A DNA stretch of 64,000 nucleotides from Limanda limanda (GCF_963576545.1 NW_026870551.1:44288-108287), one strand, 5' to 3'; positions 1-10,547 are shown, counted from the first letter of the stretch. Translations and numbers: made by a program. Notes: a model not told the origin generated them from the letters alone.

Positions 1-148
1 AAGAATATCTCCTCAGATTTGGGGGAATTTCGTCGGTCGACCTCTTTCGAAGGTCGTACAAGCTCGGGGATGGTACCAATCGATCCGCAGGACCCAAATT
101 AGTCCAGATGCAACCACTTTCCAAGTCTCTCCGACCTTCACAAAAAAA

Positions 149-305
149 GTTATTCAAGAATATCTCTTTCTCCTATGTGCTTTCATCCCTAACCCTAACC
201 CTTCCGAAAGTCGGAGAAGCTCAAGGATGGTACCGATCGATGCGCGCTACCCCATTTAGTGGGGGTAGAGCCTACTTGCAAGTCTCTCCGACCTTCACAA
301 AAAAA
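149..305 (+). repeat. Representative 'a' monomer, 157 bp (one hexamer fewer)
   Basis: Identical in design to the 163-bp unit but with two CCCTAA hexamers instead of three, leaving three C-runs instead of four. There are 35 such units, starting at 149, 1749, 3512, 5112, 5742, 9747, 12790, 13102, 14058, 14370, 18717, 19673, 19985, 29957, 31557, 32839, 33314, 36675, 38112, 40192, 41784, 43376, 43851, 44807, 46888, 48007, 49762, 50074, 53288, 53445, 57612, 58731, 59524, 62081 and 63200. Twenty-seven directly follow a B unit. The 6-bp difference is a single repeat step, as expected from slippage or unequal exchange within the hexamer tract. Confidence 0.96.
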
Positions 306-460
306 GTTATTCAAGAATATCTCCTCAGATTTGGGGGAATTTCGTCGGTCGACCTCTTCCGAAGGTCGTACAAGCTCGGGGATGGTACCAATCGATCCGC
401 AGGACCCAAATTAGTCCAGATGCAACCACTTTCCAAGTCTCTCCGACCTTCACAAAAAAA
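306..460 (+). repeat. Representative B monomer, 155 bp
   Basis: Reference copy of the second unit type (122 copies). The first 18 bp match A; positions 19-52 are a B-specific block with a G5 run and a SalI site (GTCGAC), lacking any telomeric hexamer; positions 53-155 align without gaps to A 61-163 at 80/103 identities. The differences cluster in the middle of that part, and the last 27 bp are identical in the two consensus sequences. It has KpnI and ClaI sites (GGTACCAATCGAT). GC is 74/155 and CpG is 9 against about 8.7 expected (hand counts). Recurrent variants: TCTGCAGG (PstI), TTCCAAAGG, CTCTTTCGA, CACTTTTCAAG, CTCGTGGATGG, and GTAAAAGC paired with GACCCCAATT. Confidence 0.97.
350..368 (+). 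other. B-unit hairpin CGACCT...AGGTCG, representative
   Basis: B positions 45-50 (CGACCT) and 58-63 (AGGTCG) are exact reverse complements separated by a 7-nt loop (CTTCCGA). The left arm overlaps the SalI site. The same region of A has a different, smaller dyad (TCCGA-AAG-TCGGA), so each monomer type keeps a short dyad just right of its type-specific block. The TTCCAAAGG variant alters only the loop. Confidence 0.65.
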
Positions 461-498
461 GTTATTCAAGAATATCTCTTTCTCCTATGTGCTTTCAT

Positions 499-519
499 CC
501 CTAACCCTAACCCTAACCC
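499..519 (-). repeat. Embedded telomere-type tract (TTAGGG on minus strand), representative
   Basis: In every 163-bp unit, unit positions 39-59 read (CCCTAA)3CCC on the plus strand, so the minus strand reads GGG(TTAGGG)3. Four G-runs spaced by TTA are the canonical telomeric G-quadruplex arrangement, with an i-motif on the plus strand. About 799 hexamer copies are spread over 278 units, and only five changed tracts were noticed, all between 6.4 and 10.6 kb. The hexamers sit inside a longer unit, so this is not a terminal telomere. Binding of telomeric Myb-type proteins is possible but not shown. Confidence 0.93.
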
Positions 520-564
520 TTCCGAAAGTCGGAGAAGCTCAAGGATGGTACCGATCGATGCGCG

Positions 565-586
565 CTACCCCATTTAGTGGGGGTAG
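565..586 (+). other. A-unit imperfect hairpin with bulged G, representative
   Basis: Unit positions 105-126 of A form an inverted repeat: CTACCCCA pairs with TGGGGGTAG, giving an 8-bp stem with one unpaired G and a TTTAG loop. It occurs in most A units; the GCGCAACC and GCGTAACC variants break one pair near its base. At 38868 the extra G is absent and the stem is perfect. The corresponding part of B (ACCCAAATTAGTCC) does not keep the dyad. It could matter in single-stranded DNA or in a transcript; no function is shown. Confidence 0.7.
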
Positions 587-596
587 AGCCTACTTG

Positions 597-641
597 CAAG
601 TCTCTCCGACCTTCACAAAAAAAGTTATTCAAGAATATCTC
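597..641 (+). repeat. 45-bp junction box shared by A and B, representative
   Basis: The last 27 bp of one unit (from CAAGTCTCTCC to the A7 run) plus the first 18 bp of the next (GTTATTCAAGAATATCTC) form a 45-bp stretch that is the same in the A and B consensus. It therefore recurs about every 160 bp regardless of which monomers flank it. It contains the only A-tract of the unit. It is the best-conserved part between the two types and a plausible site of recombination, nucleosome phasing or protein binding; the function is inferred only. Confidence 0.8.
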
Positions 642-3600
642 TTTCTCCTATGTGCTTTCATCCCTAACCCTAACCCTAACCCTTCCGAAAGTCGGAGAAG
701 CTCAAGGATGGTACCGATCGATGCGCGCTACCCCATTTAGTGGGGGTAGAGCCTACTTGCAAGTCTCTCCGACCTTCACAAAAAAAGTTATTCAAGAATA
801 TCTCTTTCTCCTATGTGCTTTCATCCCTAACCCTAACCCTAACCCTTCCGAAAGTCGGAGAAGCTCAAAGATGGTACCGATCGATGCGCGCTACCCCATT
901 TAGTGGGGGTAGAGCCTACTTGCAAGTCTCTCCGACCTTCAAAAAAAAAGTTATTCAAGAATATCTCTTTCTCCTATGTGCTTTCATCCCTAACCCTAAC
1001 CCTAACCCTTCCGAAAGTCGGAGAAGCTCAAGGATGGTACTGATCGATGCGCGCAACCCCATTTAGTGGGGGTAGAGCCTACTTGCAAGTCTCTCCGACC
1101 TTCACAAAAAAAGTTATTCAAGAATATCTCCTCAGATTTGGGGGAATTTCGTCGGTCGACCTCTTCCGAAGGTCGTACAAGCTCGGGGATGGTACCAATC
1201 GATCCGCAGGACCCAAATTAGTCCAGATGCAACCACTTTCCAAGTCTCTCCGACCTTCACAAAAAAAGTTATTCAAGAATATCTCTTTCTCCTATGTGCT
1301 TTCATCCCTAACCCTAACCCTAACCCTTCCGAAAGTCGGAGAAGCTCAAGGATGGTACCGATCGATGCGCGCTACCCCATTTAGTGGGGGTAAAGCCTAC
1401 TTGCAAGTCTCTCCGACCTTCACAAAAAAAGTTATTCAAGAATATCTCTTTCTCCTATGTGCTTTCATCCCTAACCCTAACCCTAACCCTTCCGAAAGTC
1501 GGAGAAGCTCAAGGATGGTACCGATCGATGCGCGCAACCCCATTTAGTGGGGGTAGAGCCTACTTGCAAGTCTCTCCGACCTTCACAAAAAAAGTTATTC
1601 AAGAATATCTCCTCAGATTTGGGGGAATTTCGTCGGTCGACCTCTTTCGAAGGTCGTACAAGCTCGGGGATGGTACCAATCGATCCGCAGGACCCAAATT
1701 AGTCCAGATGCAACCACTTTCCAAGTCTCTCCGACCTTCACAAAAAAAGTTATTCAAGAATATCTCTTTCTCCTATGTGCTTTCATCCCTAACCCTAACC
1801 CTTCCGAAAGTCGGAGAAGCTCAAGGATGGTACCGATCGATGCGCGCTACCCCATTTAGTGGGGGTAGAGCCTACTTGCAAGTCTCTCCGACCTTCACAA
1901 AAAAAGTTATTCAAGAATATCTCCTCAGATTTGGGGGAATTTCGTCGGTCGACCTCTTCCGAAGGTCGTACAAGCTCGGGGATGGTACCAATCGATCCGC
2001 AGGACCCAAATTAGTCCAGATGCAACCACTTTCCAAGTCTCTCCGACCTTCACAAAAAAAGTTATTCAAGAATATCTCTTTCTCCTATGTGCTTTCATCC
2101 CTAACCCTAACCCTAACCCTTCCGAAAGTCGGAGAAGCTCAAGGATGGTACCGATCGATGCGCGCTACCCCATTTAGTGGGGGTAGAGCCTACTTGCAAG
2201 TCTCTCCGACCTTCACAAAAAAAGTTATTCAAGAATATCTCTTTCTCCTATGTGCTTTCATCCCTAACCCTAACCCTAACCCTTCCGAAAGTCGGAGAAG
2301 CTCAAGGATGGTACCGATCGATGCGCGCTACCCCATTTAGTGGGGGTAGAGCCTACTTGCAAGTCTCTCCGACCTTCACAAAAAAAGTTATTCAAGAATA
2401 TCTCTTTCTCCTATGTGCTTTCATCCCTAACCCTAACCCTAACCCTTCCGAAAGTCGGAGAAGCTCAAAGATGGTACCGATCGATGCGCGCTACCCCATT
2501 TAGTGGGGGTAGAGCCTACTTGCAAGTCTCTCCGACCTTCAAAAAAAAAGTTATTCAAGAATATCTCTTTCTCCTATGTGCTTTCATCCCTAACCCTAAC
2601 CCTAACCCTTCCGAAAGTCGGAGAAGCTCAAGGATGGTACTGATCGATGCGCGCAACCCCATTTAGTGGGGGTAGAGCCTACTTGCAAGTCTCTCCGACC
2701 TTCACAAAAAAAGTTATTCAAGAATATCTCCTCAGATTTGGGGGAATTTCGTCGGTCGACCTCTTCCGAAGGTCGTACAAGCTCGGGGATGGTACCAATC
2801 GATCCGCAGGACCCAAATTAGTCCAGATGCAACCACTTTCCAAGTCTCTCCGACCTTCACAAAAAAAGTTATTCAAGAATATCTCTTTCTCCTATGTGCT
2901 TTCATCCCTAACCCTAACCCTAACCCTTCCGAAAGTCGGAGAAGCTCAAGGATGGTACCGATCGATGCGCGCTACCCCATTTAGTGGGGGTAGAGCCTAC
3001 TTGCAAGTCTCTCCGACCTTCACAAAAAAAGTTATTCAAGAATATCTCTTTCTCCTATGTGCTTTCATCCCTAACCCTAACCCTAACCCTTCCGAAAGTC
3101 GGAGAAGCTCAAGGATGGTACCGATCGATGCGCGCTACCCCATTTAGTGGGGGTAAAGCCTACTTGCAAGTCTCTCCGACCTTCACAAAAAAAGTTATTC
3201 AAGAATATCTCTTTCTCCTATGTGCTTTCATCCCTAACCCTAACCCTAACCCTTCCGAAAGTCGGAGAAGCTCAAGGATGGTACCGATCGATGCGCGCAA
3301 CCCCATTTAGTGGGGGTAGAGCCTACTTGCAAGTCTCTCCGACCTTCACAAAAAAAGTTATTCAAGAATATCTCCTCAGATTTGGGGGAATTTCGTCGGT
3401 CGACCTCTTCCGAAGGTCGTACAAGCTCGGGGATGGTACCAATCGATCCGCAGGACCCAAATTAGTCCAGATGCAACCACTTTCCAAGTCTCTCCGACCT
3501 TCACAAAAAAAGTTATTCAAGAATATCTCTTTCTCCTATGTGCTTTCATCCCTAACCCTAACCCTTCCGAAAGTCGGAGAAGCTCAAGGATGGTACCGAT

Positions 3601-4956
3601 CGATGCGCGCTACCCCATTTAGTGGGGGTAGAGCCTACTTGCAAGTCTCTCCGACCTTCACAAAAAAAGTTATTCAAGAATATCTCCTCAGATTTGGGGG
3701 AATTTCGTCGGTCGACCTCTTCCGAAGGTCGTACAAGCTCGGGGATGGTACCAATCGATCCGCAGGACCCAAATTAGTCCAGATGCAACCACTTTCCAAG
3801 TCTCTCCGACCTTCACAAAAAAAGTTATTCAAGAATATCTCTTTCTCCTATGTGCTTTCATCCCTAACCCTAACCCTAACCCTTCCGAAAGTCGGAGAAG
3901 CTCAAGGATGGTACCGATCGATGCGCGCTACCCCATTTAGTGGGGGTAGAGCCTACTTGCAAGTCTCTCCGACCTTCACAAAAAAAGTTATTCAAGAATA
4001 TCTCTTTCTCCTATGTGCTTTCATCCCTAACCCTAACCCTAACCCTTCCGAAAGTCGGAGAAGCTCAAGGATGGTACCGATCGATGCGCGCTACCCCATT
4101 TAGTGGGGGTAGAGCCTACTTGCAAGTCTCTCCGACCTTCACAAAAAAAGTTATTCAAGAATATCTCTTTCTCCTATGTGCTTTCATCCCTAACCCTAAC
4201 CCTAACCCTTCCGAAAGTCGGAGAAGCTCAAAGATGGTACCGATCGATGCGCGCTACCCCATTTAGTGGGGGTAGAGCCTACTTGCAAGTCTCTCCGACC
4301 TTCAAAAAAAAAGTTATTCAAGAATATCTCTTTCTCCTATGTGCTTTCATCCCTAACCCTAACCCTAACCCTTCCGAAAGTCGGAGAAGCTCAAGGATGG
4401 TACTGATCGATGCGCGCAACCCCATTTAGTGGGGGTAGAGCCTACTTGCAAGTCTCTCCGACCTTCACAAAAAAAGTTATTCAAGAATATCTCCTCAGAT
4501 TTGGGGGATTTTCGTCGGTCGACCTCTTCCGAAGGTCGTACAAGCTCGGGGATGGTACCAATCGATCCGCAGGACCCAAATTAGTCCAGATGCAACCACT
4601 TTCCAAGTCTCTCCGACCTTCACAAAAAAAGTTATTCAAGAATATCTCTTTCTCCTATGTGCTTTCATCCCTAACCCTAACCCTAACCCTTCCGAAAGTC
4701 GGAGAAGCTCAAGGATGGTACCGATCGATGCGCGCTACCCCATTTAGTGGGGGTAAAGCCTACTTGCAAGTCTCTCCGACCTTCACAAAAAAAGTTATTC
4801 AAGAATATCTCTTTCTCCTATGTGCTTTCATCCCTAACCCTAACCCTAACCCTTCCGAAAGTCGGAGAAGCTCAAGGATGGTACCGATCGATGCGCGCAA
4901 CCCCATTTAGTGGGGGTAGAGCCTACTTGCAAGTCTCTCCGACCTTCACAAAAAAA

Positions 4957-6216
4957 GTTATTCAAGAATATCTCCTCAGATTTGGGGGAATTTCGTCGGT
5001 CGACCTCTTCCGAAGGTCGTACAAGCTCGGGGATGGTACCAATCGATCCGCAGGACCCAAATTAGTCCAGATGCAACCACTTTCCAAGTCTCTCCGACCT
5101 TCACAAAAAAAGTTATTCAAGAATATCTCTTTCTCCTATGTGCTTTCATCCCTAACCCTAACCCTTCCGAAAGTCGGAGAAGCTCAAGGATGGTACCGAT
5201 CGATGCGCGCTACCCCATTTAGTGGGGGTAGAGCCTACTTGCAAGTCTCTCCGACCTTCACAAAAAAAGTTATTCAAGAATATCTCCTCAGATTTGGGGG
5301 AATTTCGTCGGTCGACCTCTTCCGAAGGTCGTACAAGCTCGGGGATGGTACCAATCGATCCGCAGGACCCAAATTAGTCCAGATGCAACCACTTTCCAAG
5401 TCTCTCCGACCTTCACAAAAAAAGTTATTCAAGAATATCTCTTTCTCCTATGTGCTTTCATCCCTAACCCTAACCCTAACCCTTCCGAAAGTCGGAGAAG
5501 CTCAAGGATGGTACCGATCGATGCGCGCAACCCCATTTAGTGGGGGTAGAGCCTACTTGCAAGTCTCTCCGACCTTCACAAAAAAAGTTATTCAAGAATA
5601 TCTCCTCAGATTTGGGGGAATTTCGTCGGTCGACCTCTTCCGAAGGTCGTACAAGCTCGGGGATGGTACCAATCGATCCGCAGGACCCAAATTAGTCCAG
5701 ATGCAACCACTTTCCAAGTCTCTCCGACCTTCACAAAAAAAGTTATTCAAGAATATCTCTTTCTCCTATGTGCTTTCATCCCTAACCCTAACCCTTCCGA
5801 AAGTCGGAGAAGCTCAAGGATGGTACCGATCGATGCGCGCTACCCCATTTAGTGGGGGTAGAGCCTACTTGCAAGTCTCTCCGACCTTCACAAAAAAAGT
5901 TATTCAAGAATATCTCCTCAGATTTGGGGGAATTTCGTCGGTCGACCTCTTCCGAAGGTCGTACAAGCTCGGGGATGGTACCAATCGATCCGCAGGACCC
6001 AAATTAGTCCAGATGCAACCACTTTCCAAGTCTCTCCGACCTTCACAAAAAAAGTTATTCAAGAATATCTCTTTCTCCTATGTGCTTTCATCCCTAACCC
6101 TAACCCTAACCCTTCCGAAAGTCGGAGAAGCTCAAGGATGGTACCGATCGATGCGCGCTACCCCATTTAGTGGGGGTAAAGCCTACTTGCAAGTCTCTCC
6201 GACCTTCACAAAAAAA
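4957..6216 (+). repeat. 630-bp pair of alternating B/A units
   Basis: Order B a B A twice (4957-5586 and 5587-6216). This is the longest strictly alternating stretch. The closing A differs between copies: GCGCAACC at 5424-5586, GCGCTACC plus GGTAAAGCC at 6054-6216. Because B+A and B+a are multiples of three, this stretch stays open in one frame for about 1.6 kb, which is not evidence for a gene. Confidence 0.93.
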
Positions 6217-6379
6217 GTTATTCAAGAATATCTCTTTCTCCTATGTGCTTTCATCCCTAACCCTAACCCTAACCCTTCCGAAAGTCGGAGAAGCTCAAGG
6301 ATGGTACCGATCGATGCGCGCTACCCCATTTAGTGGGGGTAGAGCCTACTTGCAAGTCTCTCCGACCTTCACAAAAAAA

Positions 6380-6542
6380 GTTATTCAAGAATATCTCTTT
6401 CTCCTATGTGCTTTCATCCCTAACCCTAACCCAAACCCTTCCGAAAGTCGGAGAAGCTCAAGGATGGTACTGATCGATGCGCGCAACCCCATTTAGTGGG
6501 GGTAGAGCCTACTTGCAAGTCTCTCCGACCTTCACAAAAAAA
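6380..6542 (+). repeat. A unit with altered hexamer (CCCAAA)
   Basis: The telomere-type tract reads CCCTAACCCAAACCC, a T-to-A change near 6433. All four C-runs are kept. It is one of five altered tracts in the window. Confidence 0.9.
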
Positions 6543-7178
6543 GTTATTCAAGAATATCTCCTCAGATTTGGGGGAATTTCGTCGGTCGACCTCTTCCGAA
6601 GGTCGTACAAGCTCGGGGATGGTACCAATCGATCCGCAGGACCCAAATTAGTCCAGATGCAACCACTTTCCAAGTCTCTCCGACCTTCACAAAAAAAGTT
6701 ATTCAAGAATATCTCTTTCTCCTATGTGCTTTCATCCCTAACCCTAACCCTAACCCTTCCGAAAGTCGGAGAAGCTCAAGGATGGTACTGATCGATGCGC
6801 GCAACCCCATTTAGTGGGGGTAGAGCCTACTTGCAAGTCTCTCCGACCTTCACAAAAACAGTTATTCAAGAATATCTCCTCAGATTTGGGGGAATTTCGT
6901 CGGTCGACCTCCTCCGAAGGTCGTACAAGCTCGGGGATGGTACCAATCGATCCGCAGGACCCAAATTAGTCCAGATGCAACCACTTTCCAAGTCTCTCCG
7001 ACCTTCACAAAAAAAGTTATTCAAGAATATCTCTTTCTCCTATGTGCTTTCATCCCTAACCCTAACCCTAACCCTTCCGAAAGTCGGAGAAGCTCAAGGA
7101 TGGTACCGATCGATGCGCGCTACCCCATTTAGTGGGGGTAGAGCCTACTTGCAAGTCTCTCCGACCTTCACAAAAAAA

Positions 7179-7341
7179 GTTATTCAAGAATATCTCTTTC
7201 TCCTATGTGCTTTCATCCCTAACCCTAACCCTCACCCTTCCGAAAGTCGGAGAAGCTCAAGGATGGTACCGATCGATGCGCGCTACCCCATTAAGTGGGG
7301 GTAGAGCCTACTTGCAAGTCTCTCCGACCTTCACAAAAAAA
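7179..7341 (+). repeat. A unit with altered hexamer (CCCTCA) and ATTAAGTGG
   Basis: The tract ends CCCTCACCC, an A-to-C change near 7233. The same unit has ATTAAGTGG instead of ATTTAGTGG near 7291, which changes the hairpin loop. The CCCTCACCC form recurs in the unit at 8948-9110, so the two may be related by duplication. Confidence 0.9.
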
Positions 7342-7822
7342 GTTATTCAAGAATATCTCCTCAGATTTGGGGGAATTTCGTCGGTCGACCTCTTCCGAAG
7401 GTCGTACAAGCTCGGGGATGGTACCAATCGATCCGCAGGACCCAAATTAGTCCAGATGCAACCACTTTCCAAGTCTCTCCGACCTTCACAAAAAAAGTTA
7501 TTCAAGAATATCTCTTTCTCCTATGTGCTTTCATCCCTAACCCTAACCCTAACCCTTCCGAAAGTCGGAGAAGCTCAAGGATGGTACCGATCGATGCGCG
7601 CTACCCCATTTAGTGGGGGTAGAGCCTACTTGCAAGTCTCTCCGACCTTCACAAAAAAAGTTATTCAAGAATATCTCTTTCTCCTATGTGCTTTCATCCC
7701 TAACCCTAACCCTAACCCTTCCGAAAGTCGGAGAAGCTCAAGGATGGTACCGATCGATGCGCGCTACCCCATTTAGTGGGGGTAGAGCCTACTTGCAAGT
7801 CTCTCCGACCTTCACAAAAAAA

Positions 7823-7985
7823 GTTATTCAAGAATATCTCTTTCTCCTATGTGCTTTCATCCCTAACCCTAAACCTAACCCTTCCGAAAGTCGGAGAAGC
7901 TCAAAGATGGTACCGATCGATGCGCGCTACCCCATTTAGTGGGGGTAGAGCCTACTTGCAAGTCTCTCCGACCTTCACAAAAAAA
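7823..7985 (+). repeat. A unit with broken hexamer run (CCTAAACCTAA)
   Basis: A C-to-A change near 7873 turns one CCC run into ACC, leaving three intact C-runs. The unit has full length but, like the 157-bp form, lacks a fourth G-run on the minus strand. Confidence 0.9.
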
Positions 7986-8947
7986 GTTATTCAAGAATAT
8001 CTCTTTCTCCTATGTGCTTTCATCCCTAACCCTAACCCTAACCCTTCCGAAAGTCGGAGAAGCTCAAGGATGGTACTGATCGATGCGCGCAACCCCATTT
8101 AGTGGGAGTAGAGCCTACTTGCAAGTCTCTCCGACCTTCACAAAAAAAGTTATTCAAGAATATCTCCTCAGATTTGGGGGAATTTCGTCGGTCGACCTCT
8201 TCCGAAGGTCGTACAAGCTCGGGGATGGTACCAATCGATCCGCAGGACCCAAATTAGTCCAGATGCAACCACTTTCCAAGTCTCTCCGACCTTCACAAAA
8301 AAAGTTATTCAAGAATATCTCTTTCTCCTATGTGCTTTCATCCCTAACCCTAACCCTAACCCTTCCGAAAGTCGGAGAAGCTCAAGGATGGTACCGATCG
8401 ATGCGCGCTACCCCATTTAGTGGGGGTAGAGCCTACTTGCAAGTCTCTCCGACCTTCACAAAAAAAGTTATTCAAGAATATCTCTTTCTCCTATGTGCTT
8501 TCATCCCTAACCCTAACCCTAACCCTTCCGAAAGTCGGAGAAGCTCAAGGATGGTACCGATCGATGCGCGTAACCCCATTTAGTGGGGGTAAAGCCTACT
8601 TGCAAGTCTCTCCGACCTTCACAAAAAAAGTTATTCAAGAATATCTCCTCAGATTTGGGGGAATTTCGTCGGTCGACCTCTTCCGAAGGTCGTACAAGCT
8701 CGGGGATGGTACCAATCGATCCGCAGGACCCAAATTAGTCCAGATGCAACCACTTTCCAAGTCTCTCCGACCTTCACAAAAAAAGTTATTCAAGAATATC
8801 TCTTTCTCCTATGTGCTTTCATCCCTAACCCTAACCCTAACCCTTCCGAAAGTCGGAGAAGCTCAAGGATGGTACCGATCGATGCGCGCTACCCCATTTA
8901 GTGGGGGTAGAGCCTACTTGCAAGTCTCTCCGACCTTCACAAAAAAA

Positions 8948-9110
8948 GTTATTCAAGAATATCTCTTTCTCCTATGTGCTTTCATCCCTAACCCTAACCC
9001 TCACCCTTCCGAAAGTCGGAGAAGCTCAAGGATGGTACCGATCGATGCGCGCTACCCCATTTAGTGGGGGTAGAGCCTACTTGCAAGTCTCTCCGACCTT
9101 CACAAAAAAA
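8948..9110 (+). repeat. A unit with altered hexamer (CCCTCA)
   Basis: Same CCCTCACCC change as in the unit at 7179, near 9002. It lies in the middle of the three 481-bp trimers. Confidence 0.9.
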
Positions 9111-10547
9111 GTTATTCAAGAATATCTCCTCAGATTTGGGGGAATTTCGTCGGTCGACCTCTTCCGAAGGTCGTACAAGCTCGGGGATGGTACCAATCGA
9201 TCCGCAGGACCCAAATTAGTCCAGATGCAACCACTTTCCAAGTCTCTCCGACCTTCACAAAAAAAGTTATTCAAGAATATCTCTTTCTCCTATGTGCTTT
9301 CATCCCTAACCCTAACCCTAACCCTTCCGAAAGTCGGAGAAGCTCAAGGATGGTACCGATCGATGCGCGCTACCCCATTTAGTGGGGGTAAAGCCTACTT
9401 GCAAGTCTCTCCGACCTTCACAAAAAAAGTTATTCAAGAATATCTCTTTCTCCTATGTGCTTTCATCCCTAACCCTAACCCTAACCCTTCCGAAAGTCGG
9501 AGAAGCTCAAGGATGGTACCGATCGATGCGCGCAACCCCATTTAGTGGGGGTAGAGCCTACTTGCAAGTCTCTCCGACCTTCACAAAAAAAGTTATTCAA
9601 GAATATCTCCTCAGATTTGGGGGAATTTCGTCGGTCGACCTCTTCCGAAGGTCGTACAAGCTCGGGGATGGTACCAATCGATCCGCAGGACCCAAATTAG
9701 TCCAGATGCAACCACTTTTCAAGTCTCTCCGACCTTCACAAAAAAAGTTATTCAAGAATATCTCTTTCTCCTATGTGCTTTCATCCCTAACCCTAACCCT
9801 TCCGAAAGTCGGAGAAGCTCAAGGATGGTACCGATCGATGCGCGCTACCCCATTTAGTGGGGGTAGAGCCTACTTGCAAGTCTCTCCGACCTTCACAAAA
9901 AAAGTTATTCAAGAATATCTCCTCAGATTTGGGGGAATTTCGTCGGTCGACCTCTTCCGAAGGTCGTACAAGCTCGGGGATGGTACCAATCGATCCGCAG
10001 GACCCAAATTAGTCCAGATGCAACCACTTTCCAAGTCTCTCCGACCTTCACAAAAAAAGTTATTCAAGAATATCTCTTTCTCCTATGTGCTTTCATCCCT
10101 AACCCTAACCCTAACCCTTCCGAAAGTCGGAGAAGCTCAAGGATGGTACCGATCGATGCGCGCTACCCCATTTAGTGGGGGTAGAGCCTACTTGCAAGTC
10201 TCTCCAACCTTCACAAAAAAAGTTATTCAAGAATATCTCTTTCTCCTATGTGCTTTCATCCCTAACCCTAACCCTAACCCTTCCGAAAGTCGGAGAAGCT
10301 CAAAGATGGTACCGATCGATGCGCGCTACCCCATTTAGTGGGGGTAGAGCCTACTTGCAAGTCTCTCCGACCTTCACAAAAAAAGTTATTCAAGAATATC
10401 TCTTTCTCCTATGTGCTTTCATCCCTAACCCTAACCCTAACCCTTCCGAAAGTCGGAGAAGCTCAAAGATGGTACCGATCGATGCGCGCTACCCCATTTA
10501 GTGGGGGTAGAGCCTACTTGCAAGTCTCTCCGACCTTCAAAAAAAAA

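Larger units (their letters stand above)
461..623 (+). repeat. Representative A monomer, 163 bp
   Basis: Reference copy of the commonest unit (243 copies). In order: 18 bp shared with B (unit positions 1-18); an A-specific block of 42 bp (19-60) that includes the telomere-type tract (39-59); then a 103-bp part homologous to B (61-163). The right part holds TCCGAAAGTCGGA (5-bp stem, 3-nt loop), a KpnI site overlapping PvuI/ClaI-type sites (GGTACCGATCGAT), GCGCGC, the ACCCCATTTAGTGGGGGT dyad, and an A-tract at the end. GC is 77/163 by hand count and CpG is 7 against about 8.7 expected. Recurrent variants: GGTACTGATC, GCGCAACC, GCGTAACC, GGTAAAGCC, TCAAAGATGG, and TTC followed by nine As. Confidence 0.97.
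1..4956 (+). repeat. HOR block, three copies of 1600/1763/1600 bp
   Basis: Unit order is B a B A4 B A2 (1-1593, missing six bases on the left), B a B A4 B A3 (1594-3356) and B a B A4 B A2 (3357-4956). Marker variants recur in register: an A ending in nine As (787, 2387, 4150), then a GGTACTGATC A (950, 2550, 4313), then B; and a GGTAAAGCC A (1268, 3031, 4631). The second copy has one extra A next to the GGTAAAGCC unit, making it 163 bp longer. CTCTTTCGA marks the first B of copies one and two only. The B at 4476 has a private change (GGATTTTCG). Confidence 0.95.

Noticed and set aside
499..519. True chromosome end
   Set aside because: Only two or three hexamers occur per unit and they never form a long pure run; the array continues across both window edges.
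499..530. CENP-B box in A (minus strand TTTCGGAAGGGTTAGGG)
   Set aside because: It shares the TTCG start but misses at least three of the conserved core positions of NTTCGNNNNANNCGGGN; the B block TTTCGTCGG also fails.
4747..6333. 528-codon open frame, and many shorter related frames of about 100-320 codons
   Set aside because: They start at GTG or ATG inside the satellite unit, overlap each other in a staircase, end at unit-specific stops and reflect only unit length modulo 3. Variants do not respect codons. No ribosome-binding or splice context was seen.
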